A DNA stretch of 64,000 nt from Chitinophaga chungangae. GTDB taxonomy: Bacteria; Bacteroidota; Bacteroidia; Chitinophagales; Chitinophagaceae. Location of the stretch: the NCBI RefSeq assembly GCF_017742215.1, contig NZ_JAGHKP010000003.1, positions 186,001 to 250,000 of the forward strand, in the 5' to 3' direction. Under the pieces are notes generated by a model, which had not been told where the DNA came from, did no database searches, and was given only the letters and a program-made list of their open reading frames with translations. Both the position numbers and the translations under genes were made by a program. Below, piece by piece: positions 1 to 8,663 of the stretch (position 1 is the stretch's first letter; each line of letters opens with the position of its first letter).

Positions 1-29
1 TTCATGTGCATGTCTTCTTCTTTTTTGAA

Positions 30-1244
30 TTATTGAACCTGTCCCCAGAAAGTCATTTCCACGACGTGGAAAAACCCGAGCATGCCCTGTACGGATGCCC
101 AGCTGTCGATATGTTTCCAGGCGATGTAACGCACGGCGGGCGTGTTGACGGGGAATTCGTATTCCTGCCCGTTGGTCACCACCAGGTTGTCTTCGTTGGT
201 CACCTCGCCGAGCGGCAGCCCGGAAGGTTTGACCATCGTGCGCGCATCGAGCAGTACCCAGCTGTTGACATCTTTCGGGGTGTTGGTGCCCCAGATCTCC
301 CATTGGTGTGGGTTGCCATGACTGAACGCGTAACCGCCGGGCCTTTGCCAGAGTTTGTAGCGGCTGAGGCGCGCTGTTACGCCGAGATCTATCGGTATCC
401 AGATGGGCTGGTCCTTGTTTTCGCTCGTATGAAAACCATTGCCGGTGGTGTTGCCGTCGAACATATTGCCGAAAGGCCAGGAGCTAAGGTTGCCAGGCTC
501 CACGATGGGCTTGCCGGATTGCGGCAGCGGAAACAGTTGCGGGATGGCCCAGTTTTTCTTGCGGCCGTCCGTGATCTTTTTCTTGTCCAGCTCTTCTTCG
601 TAGATCGGCGTGAGCGTTACCTCCATGGTGTCGGTATGGTTTTCCCAGCGGTCGCGTACAAAAAGCCCGAATTTAGCCTGCACTGCTGGCAGCCCGCGAA
701 CGGAAAAGTTACCTGAATCGGCGGCGGTGTAGTAGTTGTCGTAATGGTCCCAGGCATTGTCATGTTCGTTCCATACCAGTACGCCGATCACGATGTTGCC
801 GCCGAAAGTGTTTTTGTACGAAGTGTTGATGCCGCCGAAAGATTCCCGTACGGCAAGTGATTTAAACACGGTGTCGATGGCCGGGGGCAAGGGTTTTATC
901 TTTATTTCGACGGGCGCGGAGGACTGTTCGGCATAACTTACGGAGTACAGTTTCACGGTGCGCTCGCTCACATCGCCAAACCCTTCCACGATCACTTCGC
1001 GTTTATAAAAAGATGCTTTGGTCTCGCGTTTTTCGCCGTTCACTTCAAATTCCGCCCTCACGTAGGCGAGGTTCTGATCGTCCGGCAGGGTATAGGTGAT
1101 TTTGGCCGCGCCGGGCAGCGGTGTGAAGGAAGGCGACGAAATGGGCTGCGGAGCGTTGCCGTTTTTGGACAGCGGGCTGGCGCCTTCTTCTTTACAGGCG
1201 GCCAGCGCGGCGATCAGCAGCAGGTAAGCGGATATTTTTTTCAT
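30..1244 (-). CDS. DUF5000-type surface lipoprotein of a SusC/SusD locus
   Basis: This is a 404-residue exported lipoprotein. The N-terminus is a short hydrophobic signal ending in the lipobox LLIAALAAC, so Cys17 should be acylated. The order of parts resembles SusCD-linked proteins annotated with DUF4959/DUF5126/DUF5000: beta-rich Ig/FN3-like modules over about residues 45-240, then a discoidin-like C-terminal module (about 245-400) with the run FDGNTTGNGFHT and the strand RLSRYKLWQR, the pattern of a carbohydrate-binding discoidin fold. It starts 24 bases after the SusD stop, so it is the third gene of the operon. By family the role is probably glycan binding at the cell surface; the ligand is unknown. 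A probable start of a further minus-strand gene (ATG-CAC-ATG-AA reading from position 11 leftwards) lies at the window edge, so the operon likely continues. Confidence 0.8.
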   Translation of the reverse strand: MKKISAYLLLIAALAACKEEGASPLSKNGNAPQPISSPSFTPLPGAAKITYTLPDDQNLAYVRAEFEVNGEKRETKASFYKREVIVEGFGDVSERTVKLYSVSYAEQSSAPVEIKIKPLPPAIDTVFKSLAVRESFGGINTSYKNTFGGNIVIGVLVWNEHDNAWDHYDNYYTAADSGNFSVRGLPAVQAKFGLFVRDRWENHTDTMEVTLTPIYEEELDKKKITDGRKKNWAIPQLFPLPQSGKPIVEPGNLSSWPFGNMFDGNTTGNGFHTSENKDQPIWIPIDLGVTARLSRYKLWQRPGGYAFSHGNPHQWEIWGTNTPKDVNSWVLLDARTMVKPSGLPLGEVTNEDNLVVTNGQEYEFPVNTPAVRYIAWKHIDSWASVQGMLGFFHVVEMTFWGQVQ

Positions 1245-1268
1245 GACGAATGATTTTTGTGTTGTGAA

Positions 1269-3185
1269 TTACCACCCGGGATTTTGCACCAGGTTCCGGT
1301 TGATGGTCATTTCGTTGAGCTCTATCGGCCAGAGATAATCGCGGAGCGTGAAACGCTGGTTGAACAGCAGGCGTGCCTTGTAATAAGAAGGCGCGTCTTT
1401 CTGCGTAATGTCCCAACCTTTGATCGGCGCATTCAGCACGATGTGCGCGGTTTTCCAGCGGCGGAGGTCCCAGAAGCGGTGGCCTTCGAAAGCCAGCTCC
1501 ACGGTGCGCTCGTGCTGGATGATCTCACGCAGCCCTTCTTTGCTCTGGAATTTGGTAGGCTCGGTGGAAAAGTTCGTCCAGGAATCCGCCACGCCCTGCA
1601 AGCCGGCGCGTGCGCGTACTTTGTCGATCCAGCTGATGGCTTCCGCGGTAGGGCCGTTGGTTTCGTTGATGGCTTCCGCGTACAGCAGGTACAGGTCGGC
1701 CATCCTGAACTCAGGCCAGGGATAGTTCACGAGGTTGCTGGTGAAGTTGCCGTCAGACGCTACGCTGGTTTCGATGTTCACCAGTTTTTTGATGTTGTAA
1801 CCGGTTACGGAATAGTTGCTGATGCCGCGGCGGGAGCTCATTTCACCGGCGCGCAGCTTGGGATAAAAAAGCGGTTTCGTTACGTCGTAGTTGCCGAGCC
1901 AGTTACCGAACCAGGTGCCGCGGTCGAACGACACGCTCGCGTAAAAACGTGGCTCGCGGTCGAAATGCAGCTGCACGGTCTCTTCCCCGTCTTTCACATA
2001 AAACCTTTCTTCGGACGTGGCTTTGCGGAGGGTATATCGTTTGTTGTAATCCCAGGTCCTGTCTTCCTCGATGGGCACGCCGTTTTTGGAATAAAACTGT
2101 TCCACCATTTTGATGGTCGGCGCAAGAATGCCTTTGGGCCCCGATGTGCTGGCGCCTTCGGCGATCAGCGGCATGCTCCAGCGCTGCATGTCGGCGGTCG
2201 TGCTGTTGGTATTGGCCCAGATCACTTCGGTGTTGTTGATGATGGAAGTGAGGGAAGCGCGCAGGTCGAGCTCGGTTTGAACAGTGTCGTTGAGCGTATA
2301 GCCGAGCATGCCGGGGAAGTGATACAATGCATAACCCTGCGCCTCGCAAAACTCGATGGCTTCCCTGCAGGCGTCCATCGCGCGGCGCCATTTTTCGGGG
2401 CTGAAAGTTTGATTGAACAGCGGCTCGCCTTTGCTGGTTTTGTCTTTCAGCGAAGCGTAATCGGTATTTCCGTTGAAAAGCGGGCTGGCGGCGGTTACCA
2501 GCACTCTCGCCTTCAGCGCGAGCACGATCGGTTTGGTGATCCTGCCAAGCTCGGAGCCTTCGCTGCCGGAGATCATTTCGGGCAGGTTGGGACTGGCGTA
2601 CGCTTCGTCGAGCAGCTGCACGATGTAGTTCACGCAGCTGTCTACCGGCATGCGGGAAACCTGTACGTCTTCAGGACTGGCCGAGATGGGCAGGTTTTCT
2701 TTCATCAGCGGAATAGGGCCGTACATGCGGAAGAGGAAAAAATGATAATACGCTTTGAGGAATTTTACTTCGGCTTTCCAGCGGTCCCTTTCATATTCGG
2801 TCATTTCCTGCACCTTGTCGATATTGGCGATAAAGGTATTGCAGTCGCGCAGGCCGATGAACAGGGCTTTGCCGCGGTTGGTGCCGCCCCAGAAGTTGCC
2901 CAGCGGGTTGGATACGTTCTGCTGCCCCTTGGCGATGTTGAAAAACTGCGCCTGGATGTCGCGCGGGGGATCGTCGTGCCAGATCTCGTCCGCGCAGTTA
3001 AACGCTACGTTGTCGTTGAAATGGCCGTTGGCCGGCATGTAGGAATAACAGGTGAACAGGAACCTTTCCGCGCTGGACCGCAGCGTAAAGGCGTTTTCTA
3101 TCGTCGGAATGTTGTCGGGCACCACGTCCAGGTATTTACACCCGGAAAGTGCAGCCAGCAACAGGAATATGTATGTCTTTTTCAT
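1269..3185 (-). CDS. SusD/RagB-family nutrient-binding outer-membrane lipoprotein
   Basis: The product is 638 residues, at the long end for SusD proteins. I chose the ATG at 3185 because it gives MKKTYIFLLLAALSGC, a standard lipoprotein signal; the frame stays open further upstream but only over the 3' end of SusC. The N-terminal KYLDVVPDN and the C-terminal block ELAFEGHRFWDLRRWKTA followed by YLWPIELNEM and NPGW are typical SusD signatures. SusD proteins cap the SusC channel and bind the substrate glycan or peptide on the outer face of the outer membrane. It begins 11 bases after susC and is followed after 83 bases by the DUF5000-type lipoprotein, so the three are co-transcribed. No hydrolase is visible in the part of the operon inside the window, so the substrate cannot be inferred. 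Confidence 0.93.
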   Translation of the reverse strand: MKKTYIFLLLAALSGCKYLDVVPDNIPTIENAFTLRSSAERFLFTCYSYMPANGHFNDNVAFNCADEIWHDDPPRDIQAQFFNIAKGQQNVSNPLGNFWGGTNRGKALFIGLRDCNTFIANIDKVQEMTEYERDRWKAEVKFLKAYYHFFLFRMYGPIPLMKENLPISASPEDVQVSRMPVDSCVNYIVQLLDEAYASPNLPEMISGSEGSELGRITKPIVLALKARVLVTAASPLFNGNTDYASLKDKTSKGEPLFNQTFSPEKWRRAMDACREAIEFCEAQGYALYHFPGMLGYTLNDTVQTELDLRASLTSIINNTEVIWANTNSTTADMQRWSMPLIAEGASTSGPKGILAPTIKMVEQFYSKNGVPIEEDRTWDYNKRYTLRKATSEERFYVKDGEETVQLHFDREPRFYASVSFDRGTWFGNWLGNYDVTKPLFYPKLRAGEMSSRRGISNYSVTGYNIKKLVNIETSVASDGNFTSNLVNYPWPEFRMADLYLLYAEAINETNGPTAEAISWIDKVRARAGLQGVADSWTNFSTEPTKFQSKEGLREIIQHERTVELAFEGHRFWDLRRWKTAHIVLNAPIKGWDITQKDAPSYYKARLLFNQRFTLRDYLWPIELNEMTINRNLVQNPGW

Positions 3186-3196
3186 CACTTCGTTTT

Positions 3197-6100
3197 TTAG
3201 AATCCAATGTTGAGGCCGATGTTCATGACTTTCTGCACGGGATAGCCGAGGCCGTTGCCCGCCATTTCCACGTCCCATAGCTTGAAGCCGCTGATCGTGA
3301 ACAGGTTGGTGCCGGAACCGTAAATGCGCACCGATTCGATGTGCCAGCGTTTGGTGAGATGGCGCGGGAGCGAATAACCGACTTCCACCTGTTTCAGTCT
3401 CAGGAAAGAACCGTTGCGCATGAACCAGGTGCTTTGCTGCGCACTGTTGGAATTAAGCTCGGGGCTCAGGCGCGGCCAGAGCGCATAGAGGTTGCGGTTT
3501 TCTTCGGACCAGTAATTTTCCGAATACACTTTCAGCATCTGTGTTTCGGAAACCGCCACGTCGCTGCCGTCCTGCCTGTAATCCAGGAAGGGAGAGGTTT
3601 CCTCAACGTTGATCCAGAAAGATGAACGGGCGGAGCCTTGCCAGTAGAGCGAGAAATCGAAATTTTTGTAAGTGGTGGAGAACCAGATGCCGTAGCTGAT
3701 CTCGGGACGGTCGGGGAAACCGATCGGCACCATATCGCGCTGGTCGATGATCTTATCGCCGTTGATGTCCCTGAACTTGATGTCGCCGGCACGGGTGATG
3801 AAACCGTTGAAACTTTGCGTGGGCGAGCTTCTTACTTCCTCGTCGTCGATAAAGAGGCGTTCCGCGATATAACCCCAGCGCTGTGCGGTGGAGTGGCCTT
3901 TGCGGTAACGGTAAGGTTCTTCATACATCGGCTCTTCATAGTTCTCGTACAGGTTGCGGGAGAAGGTGAACGTGCCTCTTGCGGATACGAACCAGTCTTT
4001 GTTCACCTTCGCATTGTAATCCAGTGTGGCTTCGTACGATTTGCTGGAAGCGCTGCCCACGTTGGCTTTGGGCGTAGTGCCTTGCAGGCCCATCGTTTTC
4101 GGGATGGAAGCGCGGCTCATCAGGATGCTGGTGCGGTGCTCGGTGAAATATTCCAGGATGATGTCGATGTTTTTCAGCAGGCCGATCTCCAGGCCGAAGG
4201 TGGAGTTCTTCGCGGTTTCCCAGGTAATGGCCGGGTTGTCGTACCGCTGGATGGAAATGCCCGGGCGGCTGTAACCGCCGGTGTTGCCGAAACGCGCGCC
4301 TTTGCCGCCGTCGTTCATGTTGACGTTGGAAAGGTAAAAGAAACGCTCGTTTTCGTCGCCGATCTGGTCGTTGCCCACCAGGCCGTAGTTGGCGCGGATC
4401 TTCAGCTTATGGATAAAGGATTTGTACGGGTCCCACCATTTTTCGTTGGAAATGTACCAGGCTGCGCCCGCGGTGGGGAAAAAACCGAAACGTTCCGTTT
4501 TATAAAAACGTTCGGAACCGTTGTAACCGAAGTTGAATTCGAAGAAATACCGGTTGTCGTACCCATACGTCGCGCGGCCTGAAAGACCCAGGTTGCGGGC
4601 GGGGAGCGACTTCTGCAAACCGTCCGCGTTATTGCCTTCCAGCCTGTTGCGTGCGATGAAGATCAGCATGCCGGCCAGGTTGTGTTTGTTGTCGAAAGTG
4701 CGGTTGTAATCCATGGCTACTTCGCCGTAGAATACGGATTGCACCGTTTTATCCCGCGGCACGAAGCTCAGGTAATCGGTGCCGGTTTCGGGATTGATGT
4801 TGTAGATCTGGTATTCGTTGCTTGGTTTGTCGTACGCGCCAACAGTGTACCAGAAGGGATTGTACTGGCGTTGCAGCTCGAAATAAGCGGTACGGTTGGT
4901 GTTCATCATGCCGCGCAGCGAAAGGCCTTTGGTGATGATGTCAGACAGGTCCTGCTTCAGCTCGAACTGCGCCACCATCAGCGAACGGGAATATTCGCGG
5001 TAACCCTTCACCATGTCTGCATAGGGGTTCAGGTACTGGCCCTGGTCTTCGTTGCCGAACATGATGTGGTTGATCCAGGCGTGATCGTCATCTTTCGGAT
5101 AATAGGCGGGGAAACGCACCTGGCTGGTGTGAAGCATTTTCCAGAAAAGTTTCTGGCCGCCGTCTATCGGCCCGTTGTAGTCGTCGAACGTGCCGTTGAG
5201 GCGCACCATTACCTGGGTGGATTTTGTGACGCGCAGGTTGATGTTCGAACGGAGATTGTAGGTTTTCAGGTCGATGTTGTTGTTGAAGTTGTTTCGACCG
5301 TCTACTTTCAGGATGCCGTTGTCTTTATTCACGCCGCCGGAGATATAATACGTGGCGATGTCGCCGCCGCCGCTCACATTGAAGTTCGCGCGCTGCGTGG
5401 TGGTGGATTTTTTGAACAGCATCTCGCGCCAGTCTGTGGTGGGGTACACCGTCGGGTTGATACCGGCTTCCGTGTAATCTATTTTCGCCTGCGTATACGG
5501 CAGCGGGGCGAGCGGGTTGCGCGTGGCCACGGCTTCGTTGTGCAGTTTCATATAGGTAACGGGGTCGGTCAGTTCGATGTCGCGGGTGGGGGAGGAGAAT
5601 GAATTTTCCAGCCTGATGTTGATCTTTGCTTTTCCCGCGCGCCCTTCCTTGGTGGTTACGAGAATTACGCCGTTGGCGCCGCGTGCGCCGTAAAGCGCGT
5701 TGGCGGTGGCGTCTTTCATGATGGAAAAACTGGCGATATCGTCCGGCTGCAAACGCGCCAGTTCGGTAGTGGTATATTCGATGTTGTCGATGAGGATGAG
5801 CGGATCTTTTTTATACCCGAAAGTGGTGGCGCCGCGGATGTAAAATTCCGCGTTGTCGCGCCCCGGTTCGCCGCTGCGCTGGTAGGCGATGATGCCCGCC
5901 ATTCTTCCCGCCAGCGCCGTGGTAAGGTTGCTGGACGGCACTTTCAGCTCGCCCGGATTGATGCTGGTGATGGAGCCGATCACGGATTCGCGTTTTTGTT
6001 TGCCATACGCAACGATCACCGTTTCGCCCAGCTGGTTGTTGGCGGGCGCAAGGTTTACATGGAGGGTGGTGCGCCCGTTCAGCGGCACTTCCTGCGTGGT

Positions 6101-6373
6101 GTAGCCGATCATGCTGAAAACGAGCACCAGCGTGTTGTCTGGCACATCGAGGATGAAACGCCCGTTCATGTCTGTAGTGGTGCCGATAGTGGTGCTGCCT
6201 TTTACTAGGATGGTTACGCCGGGCACGGCCGAGCCGCTGCTGTCCGTTACCTGGCCTTTGATTTCCTTGTTGAAAGCGATTGCCGCGGGCGGAGGCGCGG
6301 CTTTGCTTTGCTGCAGCAATGGCAATAGCAATGCCAGTACGCAACAAATGCGCATCAGGAGATGTCTTTTCAT
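3197..6373 (-). CDS. SusC/RagA-family TonB-dependent outer-membrane transporter without STN domain
   Basis: The product is 1058 residues. I chose the ATG at 6373, giving MKRHLLMRICCVLALLLPLL, a clear signal peptide. Order of parts: signal (1-25), carboxypeptidase-D regulatory-like beta-sandwich (about 38-110, starting KGQVTDSSGSAVPGVTILVKG), TonB box region GETVIVAYG, plug with the SusC signature LKDATANALYGARGANGVI in the variant IMKDATANALYG, then a 22-strand barrel ending in MNIGLNIGF. Unlike the other three SusC proteins of this window it lacks the N-terminal STN signalling domain, so it is probably not directly tied to a FecI/FecR pair. The gene is divergent from the FecI gene at 6893 across 519 bases and leads the operon with SusD 11 bases downstream. 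Confidence 0.95.
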   Translation of the reverse strand: MKRHLLMRICCVLALLLPLLQQSKAAPPPAAIAFNKEIKGQVTDSSGSAVPGVTILVKGSTTIGTTTDMNGRFILDVPDNTLVLVFSMIGYTTQEVPLNGRTTLHVNLAPANNQLGETVIVAYGKQKRESVIGSITSINPGELKVPSSNLTTALAGRMAGIIAYQRSGEPGRDNAEFYIRGATTFGYKKDPLILIDNIEYTTTELARLQPDDIASFSIMKDATANALYGARGANGVILVTTKEGRAGKAKINIRLENSFSSPTRDIELTDPVTYMKLHNEAVATRNPLAPLPYTQAKIDYTEAGINPTVYPTTDWREMLFKKSTTTQRANFNVSGGGDIATYYISGGVNKDNGILKVDGRNNFNNNIDLKTYNLRSNINLRVTKSTQVMVRLNGTFDDYNGPIDGGQKLFWKMLHTSQVRFPAYYPKDDDHAWINHIMFGNEDQGQYLNPYADMVKGYREYSRSLMVAQFELKQDLSDIITKGLSLRGMMNTNRTAYFELQRQYNPFWYTVGAYDKPSNEYQIYNINPETGTDYLSFVPRDKTVQSVFYGEVAMDYNRTFDNKHNLAGMLIFIARNRLEGNNADGLQKSLPARNLGLSGRATYGYDNRYFFEFNFGYNGSERFYKTERFGFFPTAGAAWYISNEKWWDPYKSFIHKLKIRANYGLVGNDQIGDENERFFYLSNVNMNDGGKGARFGNTGGYSRPGISIQRYDNPAITWETAKNSTFGLEIGLLKNIDIILEYFTEHRTSILMSRASIPKTMGLQGTTPKANVGSASSKSYEATLDYNAKVNKDWFVSARGTFTFSRNLYENYEEPMYEEPYRYRKGHSTAQRWGYIAERLFIDDEEVRSSPTQSFNGFITRAGDIKFRDINGDKIIDQRDMVPIGFPDRPEISYGIWFSTTYKNFDFSLYWQGSARSSFWINVEETSPFLDYRQDGSDVAVSETQMLKVYSENYWSEENRNLYALWPRLSPELNSNSAQQSTWFMRNGSFLRLKQVEVGYSLPRHLTKRWHIESVRIYGSGTNLFTISGFKLWDVEMAGNGLGYPVQKVMNIGLNIGF

Positions 6374-6892
6374 ACGTGCTTTTTTTTGTACAGTTTTCCG
6401 GGCCGTCATTCTATGGAAGAATGCAGCCGCATATTTCGTTTTTGGTTGAAATGAAAATTCCTGCACCGGTTATGACCGGCGATTTATGCAATCGTTTGCA
6501 GAATTGGTTCGGTAAAAAGGCCCTTCGGGGCGGTGGTTTAAGGAATCAGTTTTTACAGGTGATTAAATCTTCATAACGTGTGCCATCAGGGATAATCTAA
6601 TGGGATCAGGCTCGCAAGTGCTTCATGGAATCGTTTCTGTATGTTCGCGGATACAGATGTTGGTAATATAAAATTCCAGAATTTTATTGATGCTTCCTCC
6701 CGCGATTTTCCCTATTGCTTGTATTTTTTTAACGCAGCTATGTAGTATTTACCGGGGAGAGGTGTGTACATCATACAGTATCGGCCCCGGAATATGGAAT
6801 TTTTTTTCGCCTTTTGTACGTAATTTCCCGTTATTACCTGTCCTATCTGTACAAACCGGCGTTTTGCGCCGGAACCAGAGGGTTATAGCGAC
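6374..6892. promoter_or_regulatory. Divergent intergenic region between SusC (minus) and FecI (plus)
   Basis: No gene is evident in these 519 bases. The stretch is visibly richer in A+T than the flanking genes, as expected for back-to-back promoters. It contains a perfect 9-base dyad at 6668-6687 (ATAAAATTC, two bases, GAATTTTAT) and a 5-base dyad with a 4-base spacer at 6487-6500 (TGCAA-TCGT-TTGCA). I could not find a clean TTG-N19-TAnnTTTG promoter for either gene. Confidence 0.5.
6668..6687. repeat. 20-base palindrome, possible operator
   Basis: The sequence reads ATAAAATTC-CA-GAATTTTAT, a perfect 9+9 base inverted repeat in the divergent SusC/FecI region, 206 bases before the FecI start and 295 bases before the SusC start. 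It has no T-tract, so it is not an intrinsic terminator. A DNA-binding dimer site is the simplest reading, but A+T-rich palindromes also arise by chance, and no regulator gene lies next to it. Confidence 0.35.
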
Positions 6893-7528
6893 ATGACAGC
6901 CATTCAGACCAAAATCAGGGAGCTGCAGCTCCAAATTGCGCGTTGCAAAAATGAACAGGCATTCTCCGCCTTGTTCAGGCTGCTGTATGACCGCCTTCTC
7001 CGTTTTTGCATCCAGTACGTCGATTCCCGCGAAGCGGCGGAAGAGATCGTGTCCGACGTGTTCGTAAAACTCTGGAACCGCCGCCGGGAGCTGGAAAGCA
7101 TCGCCAACCTCGAAGTTTACCTTTTCGTGGCCGTAAAAAACCACTCCCTCAATTATATCCAGCAATTTTCTTCCCTCCGCATCACCCCGCTGGACAACGG
7201 CATGTCGCAGCTCACCGCCCCGGCAGACCCGGAAAAGGAAATGGAATGGAAAGAAATGCACCTCAAGCTGGACCAGGAAGTGAACCGCCTGCCGGACCAG
7301 TGCCGGAAGGTGTTCCGGCTGATCCGTGACGAAGGTTTCCGTTATAAGGACGTTGCGGTGATCCTCAATATCAGCCCGAGAACGGTGGAGACGCAGCTTT
7401 TCCGCGCCATCCGCCGGCTCAACGAAGCCATCGCGCCGTTCCTCTCCGTAAAGCCCGGTAAAAAGAAAGAACCGCCCGCCACGCTTTGGCTTTTACTGCT
7501 TGCTGATATTTTTTTGAACGGCTTGTAG
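6893..7528 (+). CDS. ECF-type RNA polymerase sigma factor (FecI-like)
   Basis: This 211-residue protein has sigma region 2 (about 25-95; AAEEIVSDVFVKLWNRR is the promoter -10 recognition helix) and sigma region 4 (about 130-185; FRYKDVAVILNISPRTVETQLFRAIRRL is the helix-turn-helix). It belongs to the SusC-associated FecI-like sigma factors of Bacteroidota, which direct transcription of the adjacent SusC/SusD genes when the cognate FecR relays an outer-membrane signal. The FecR gene follows after 48 bases and an STN-bearing SusC after that, so this is a complete cell-surface signalling cassette. The C-terminus has a hydrophobic tail (TLWLLLLADIFLNGL) seen in many such sigma factors, perhaps helping contact with the membrane-bound FecR. 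Confidence 0.93.
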   Translation: MTAIQTKIRELQLQIARCKNEQAFSALFRLLYDRLLRFCIQYVDSREAAEEIVSDVFVKLWNRRRELESIANLEVYLFVAVKNHSLNYIQQFSSLRITPLDNGMSQLTAPADPEKEMEWKEMHLKLDQEVNRLPDQCRKVFRLIRDEGFRYKDVAVILNISPRTVETQLFRAIRRLNEAIAPFLSVKPGKKKEPPATLWLLLLADIFLNGL

Positions 7529-7576
7529 GGAATTTTGGAAAACCGCCTGTCCTTATACATACAACAGCGCAAACGC

Positions 7577-8617
7577 ATGATGAACGAAGAACAATTCATT
7601 GAACTGGTGGCCAGGAAACTGGCAGGGCAGGCTTCGCCGGCGGAGCTGGCCGAACTGGAAGGATTGTTGTGTGAAGAGAATCTCCGGGAAAGGTACCTGC
7701 TGCTCCAGCAGTATTTTTCCGCGCCGGAAGGCCAGTCTTCCGCGGATACTGAACTTGCGCTGCAAAAAACACTGGAAAGGATCCGTGAGCCGGAAAACGG
7801 TCTTTCGTCCATCCCTTCTTCAGCCACCACGCCGCGCCGCCGCAGATGGCCCGTTTATGCCGCCGCTGCAGCAGTCTCCGGGGTGATCATTTTTTTTCTT
7901 TTCGCACATCGGCAACGGCCGCAAACCGCCGCGCCGGTAGCGCAAACCCTGCAGGATAGGGCGCAGTGGCTCAACCGGCAGAACGGCAAAGCCACGCGCG
8001 CGGTGATAGAACTGGCGGACGGCAGCAAGATCTGGCTCAATGCGGAAAGCAAGCTGTCGTACCCCGAAGTGTTCACCCGCGACAGCCGCGAAGTATACCT
8101 GAACGGGGAAGCTTTTTTTGACGTGGCGGCCGACCCCGAAAGACCGTTCATCGTTCATCTCGCCAAAGGCACGGTAAAAGTGCTGGGCACTTCGTTCAAC
8201 GTGCGCGCGTACGACAACGAGCCCGTGCAAACTTCCGTTACCACCGGCAAAGTGGCGTTCATCCCGAAATACGAGAACGGCAACCAGCGCCCGGATACAT
8301 TTTATATTACACCCGATCAGAAAGTAACTTACCGCCATACCGCGGAAGACATTATAAAAGAGAATACTTCCGGCCAGGAAGACAAAGCCTGGACCGAAGG
8401 CCGCCTCGTGTTCCGCGACGCGCTGCTGGAAGACATCGGCCACGAGCTGGAGCGCTCGTTCGGCAAAAAAGTGGTGTTTACGGCTGAAGCGCCGAAGTAT
8501 TACCGCATGACAGGATCGTTTCAAAACAACAGCTTACAGGATATTTTATTTTACCTGGCAAGGTCCAGGCCATTCAGGTACACAGTCACAGACAGTACAT
8601 TATTTATCGGGGATTAA
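7577..8617 (+). CDS. FecR-family anti-sigma factor
   Basis: The product is 346 residues. I chose the ATG at 7577 (an ATG also follows at 7580) rather than the TTG at 7535, because MMNEEQFIELVARKLAG gives the usual start of the cytoplasmic sigma-binding domain. Layout: cytoplasmic helical domain (1-75), an arginine-rich stop, one membrane span (about 91-110), then a periplasmic FecR domain that begins near GKATRAVIELADGSKIWLN and includes VYLNGEAFFDV and VKVLGTSFNVRAY, and a C-terminal STN-contacting module ending GSFQNNSLQDILFYLA. It holds the FecI factor inactive or primes it until the SusC STN domain signals. It sits between FecI and SusC, 46 bases before the latter. Confidence 0.93.
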   Translation: MMNEEQFIELVARKLAGQASPAELAELEGLLCEENLRERYLLLQQYFSAPEGQSSADTELALQKTLERIREPENGLSSIPSSATTPRRRRWPVYAAAAAVSGVIIFFLFAHRQRPQTAAPVAQTLQDRAQWLNRQNGKATRAVIELADGSKIWLNAESKLSYPEVFTRDSREVYLNGEAFFDVAADPERPFIVHLAKGTVKVLGTSFNVRAYDNEPVQTSVTTGKVAFIPKYENGNQRPDTFYITPDQKVTYRHTAEDIIKENTSGQEDKAWTEGRLVFRDALLEDIGHELERSFGKKVVFTAEAPKYYRMTGSFQNNSLQDILFYLARSRPFRYTVTDSTLFIGD

Positions 8618-8663
8618 CCACGTCAATCAAAACAGATTAAATCACAATTTCGCTAACAACGTT

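Noticed and set aside
1257..3200. Long open frame of 647 codons on the plus strand opposite SusD
   Set aside because: It exactly mirrors the SusD gene, has no family signal, and its composition (rich in V, H, G, R) is that of an antisense frame in GC-rich DNA. Similar long mirror frames occur at 35007-36482 and 55175-56971 on the minus strand.
6529..6542. GCCC-TTCG-GGGC tetraloop hairpin that on the minus strand is followed by a T5 run, possible SusC leader attenuator
   Set aside because: The stem is only 4 base pairs and its position relative to the SusC transcription start is unknown.
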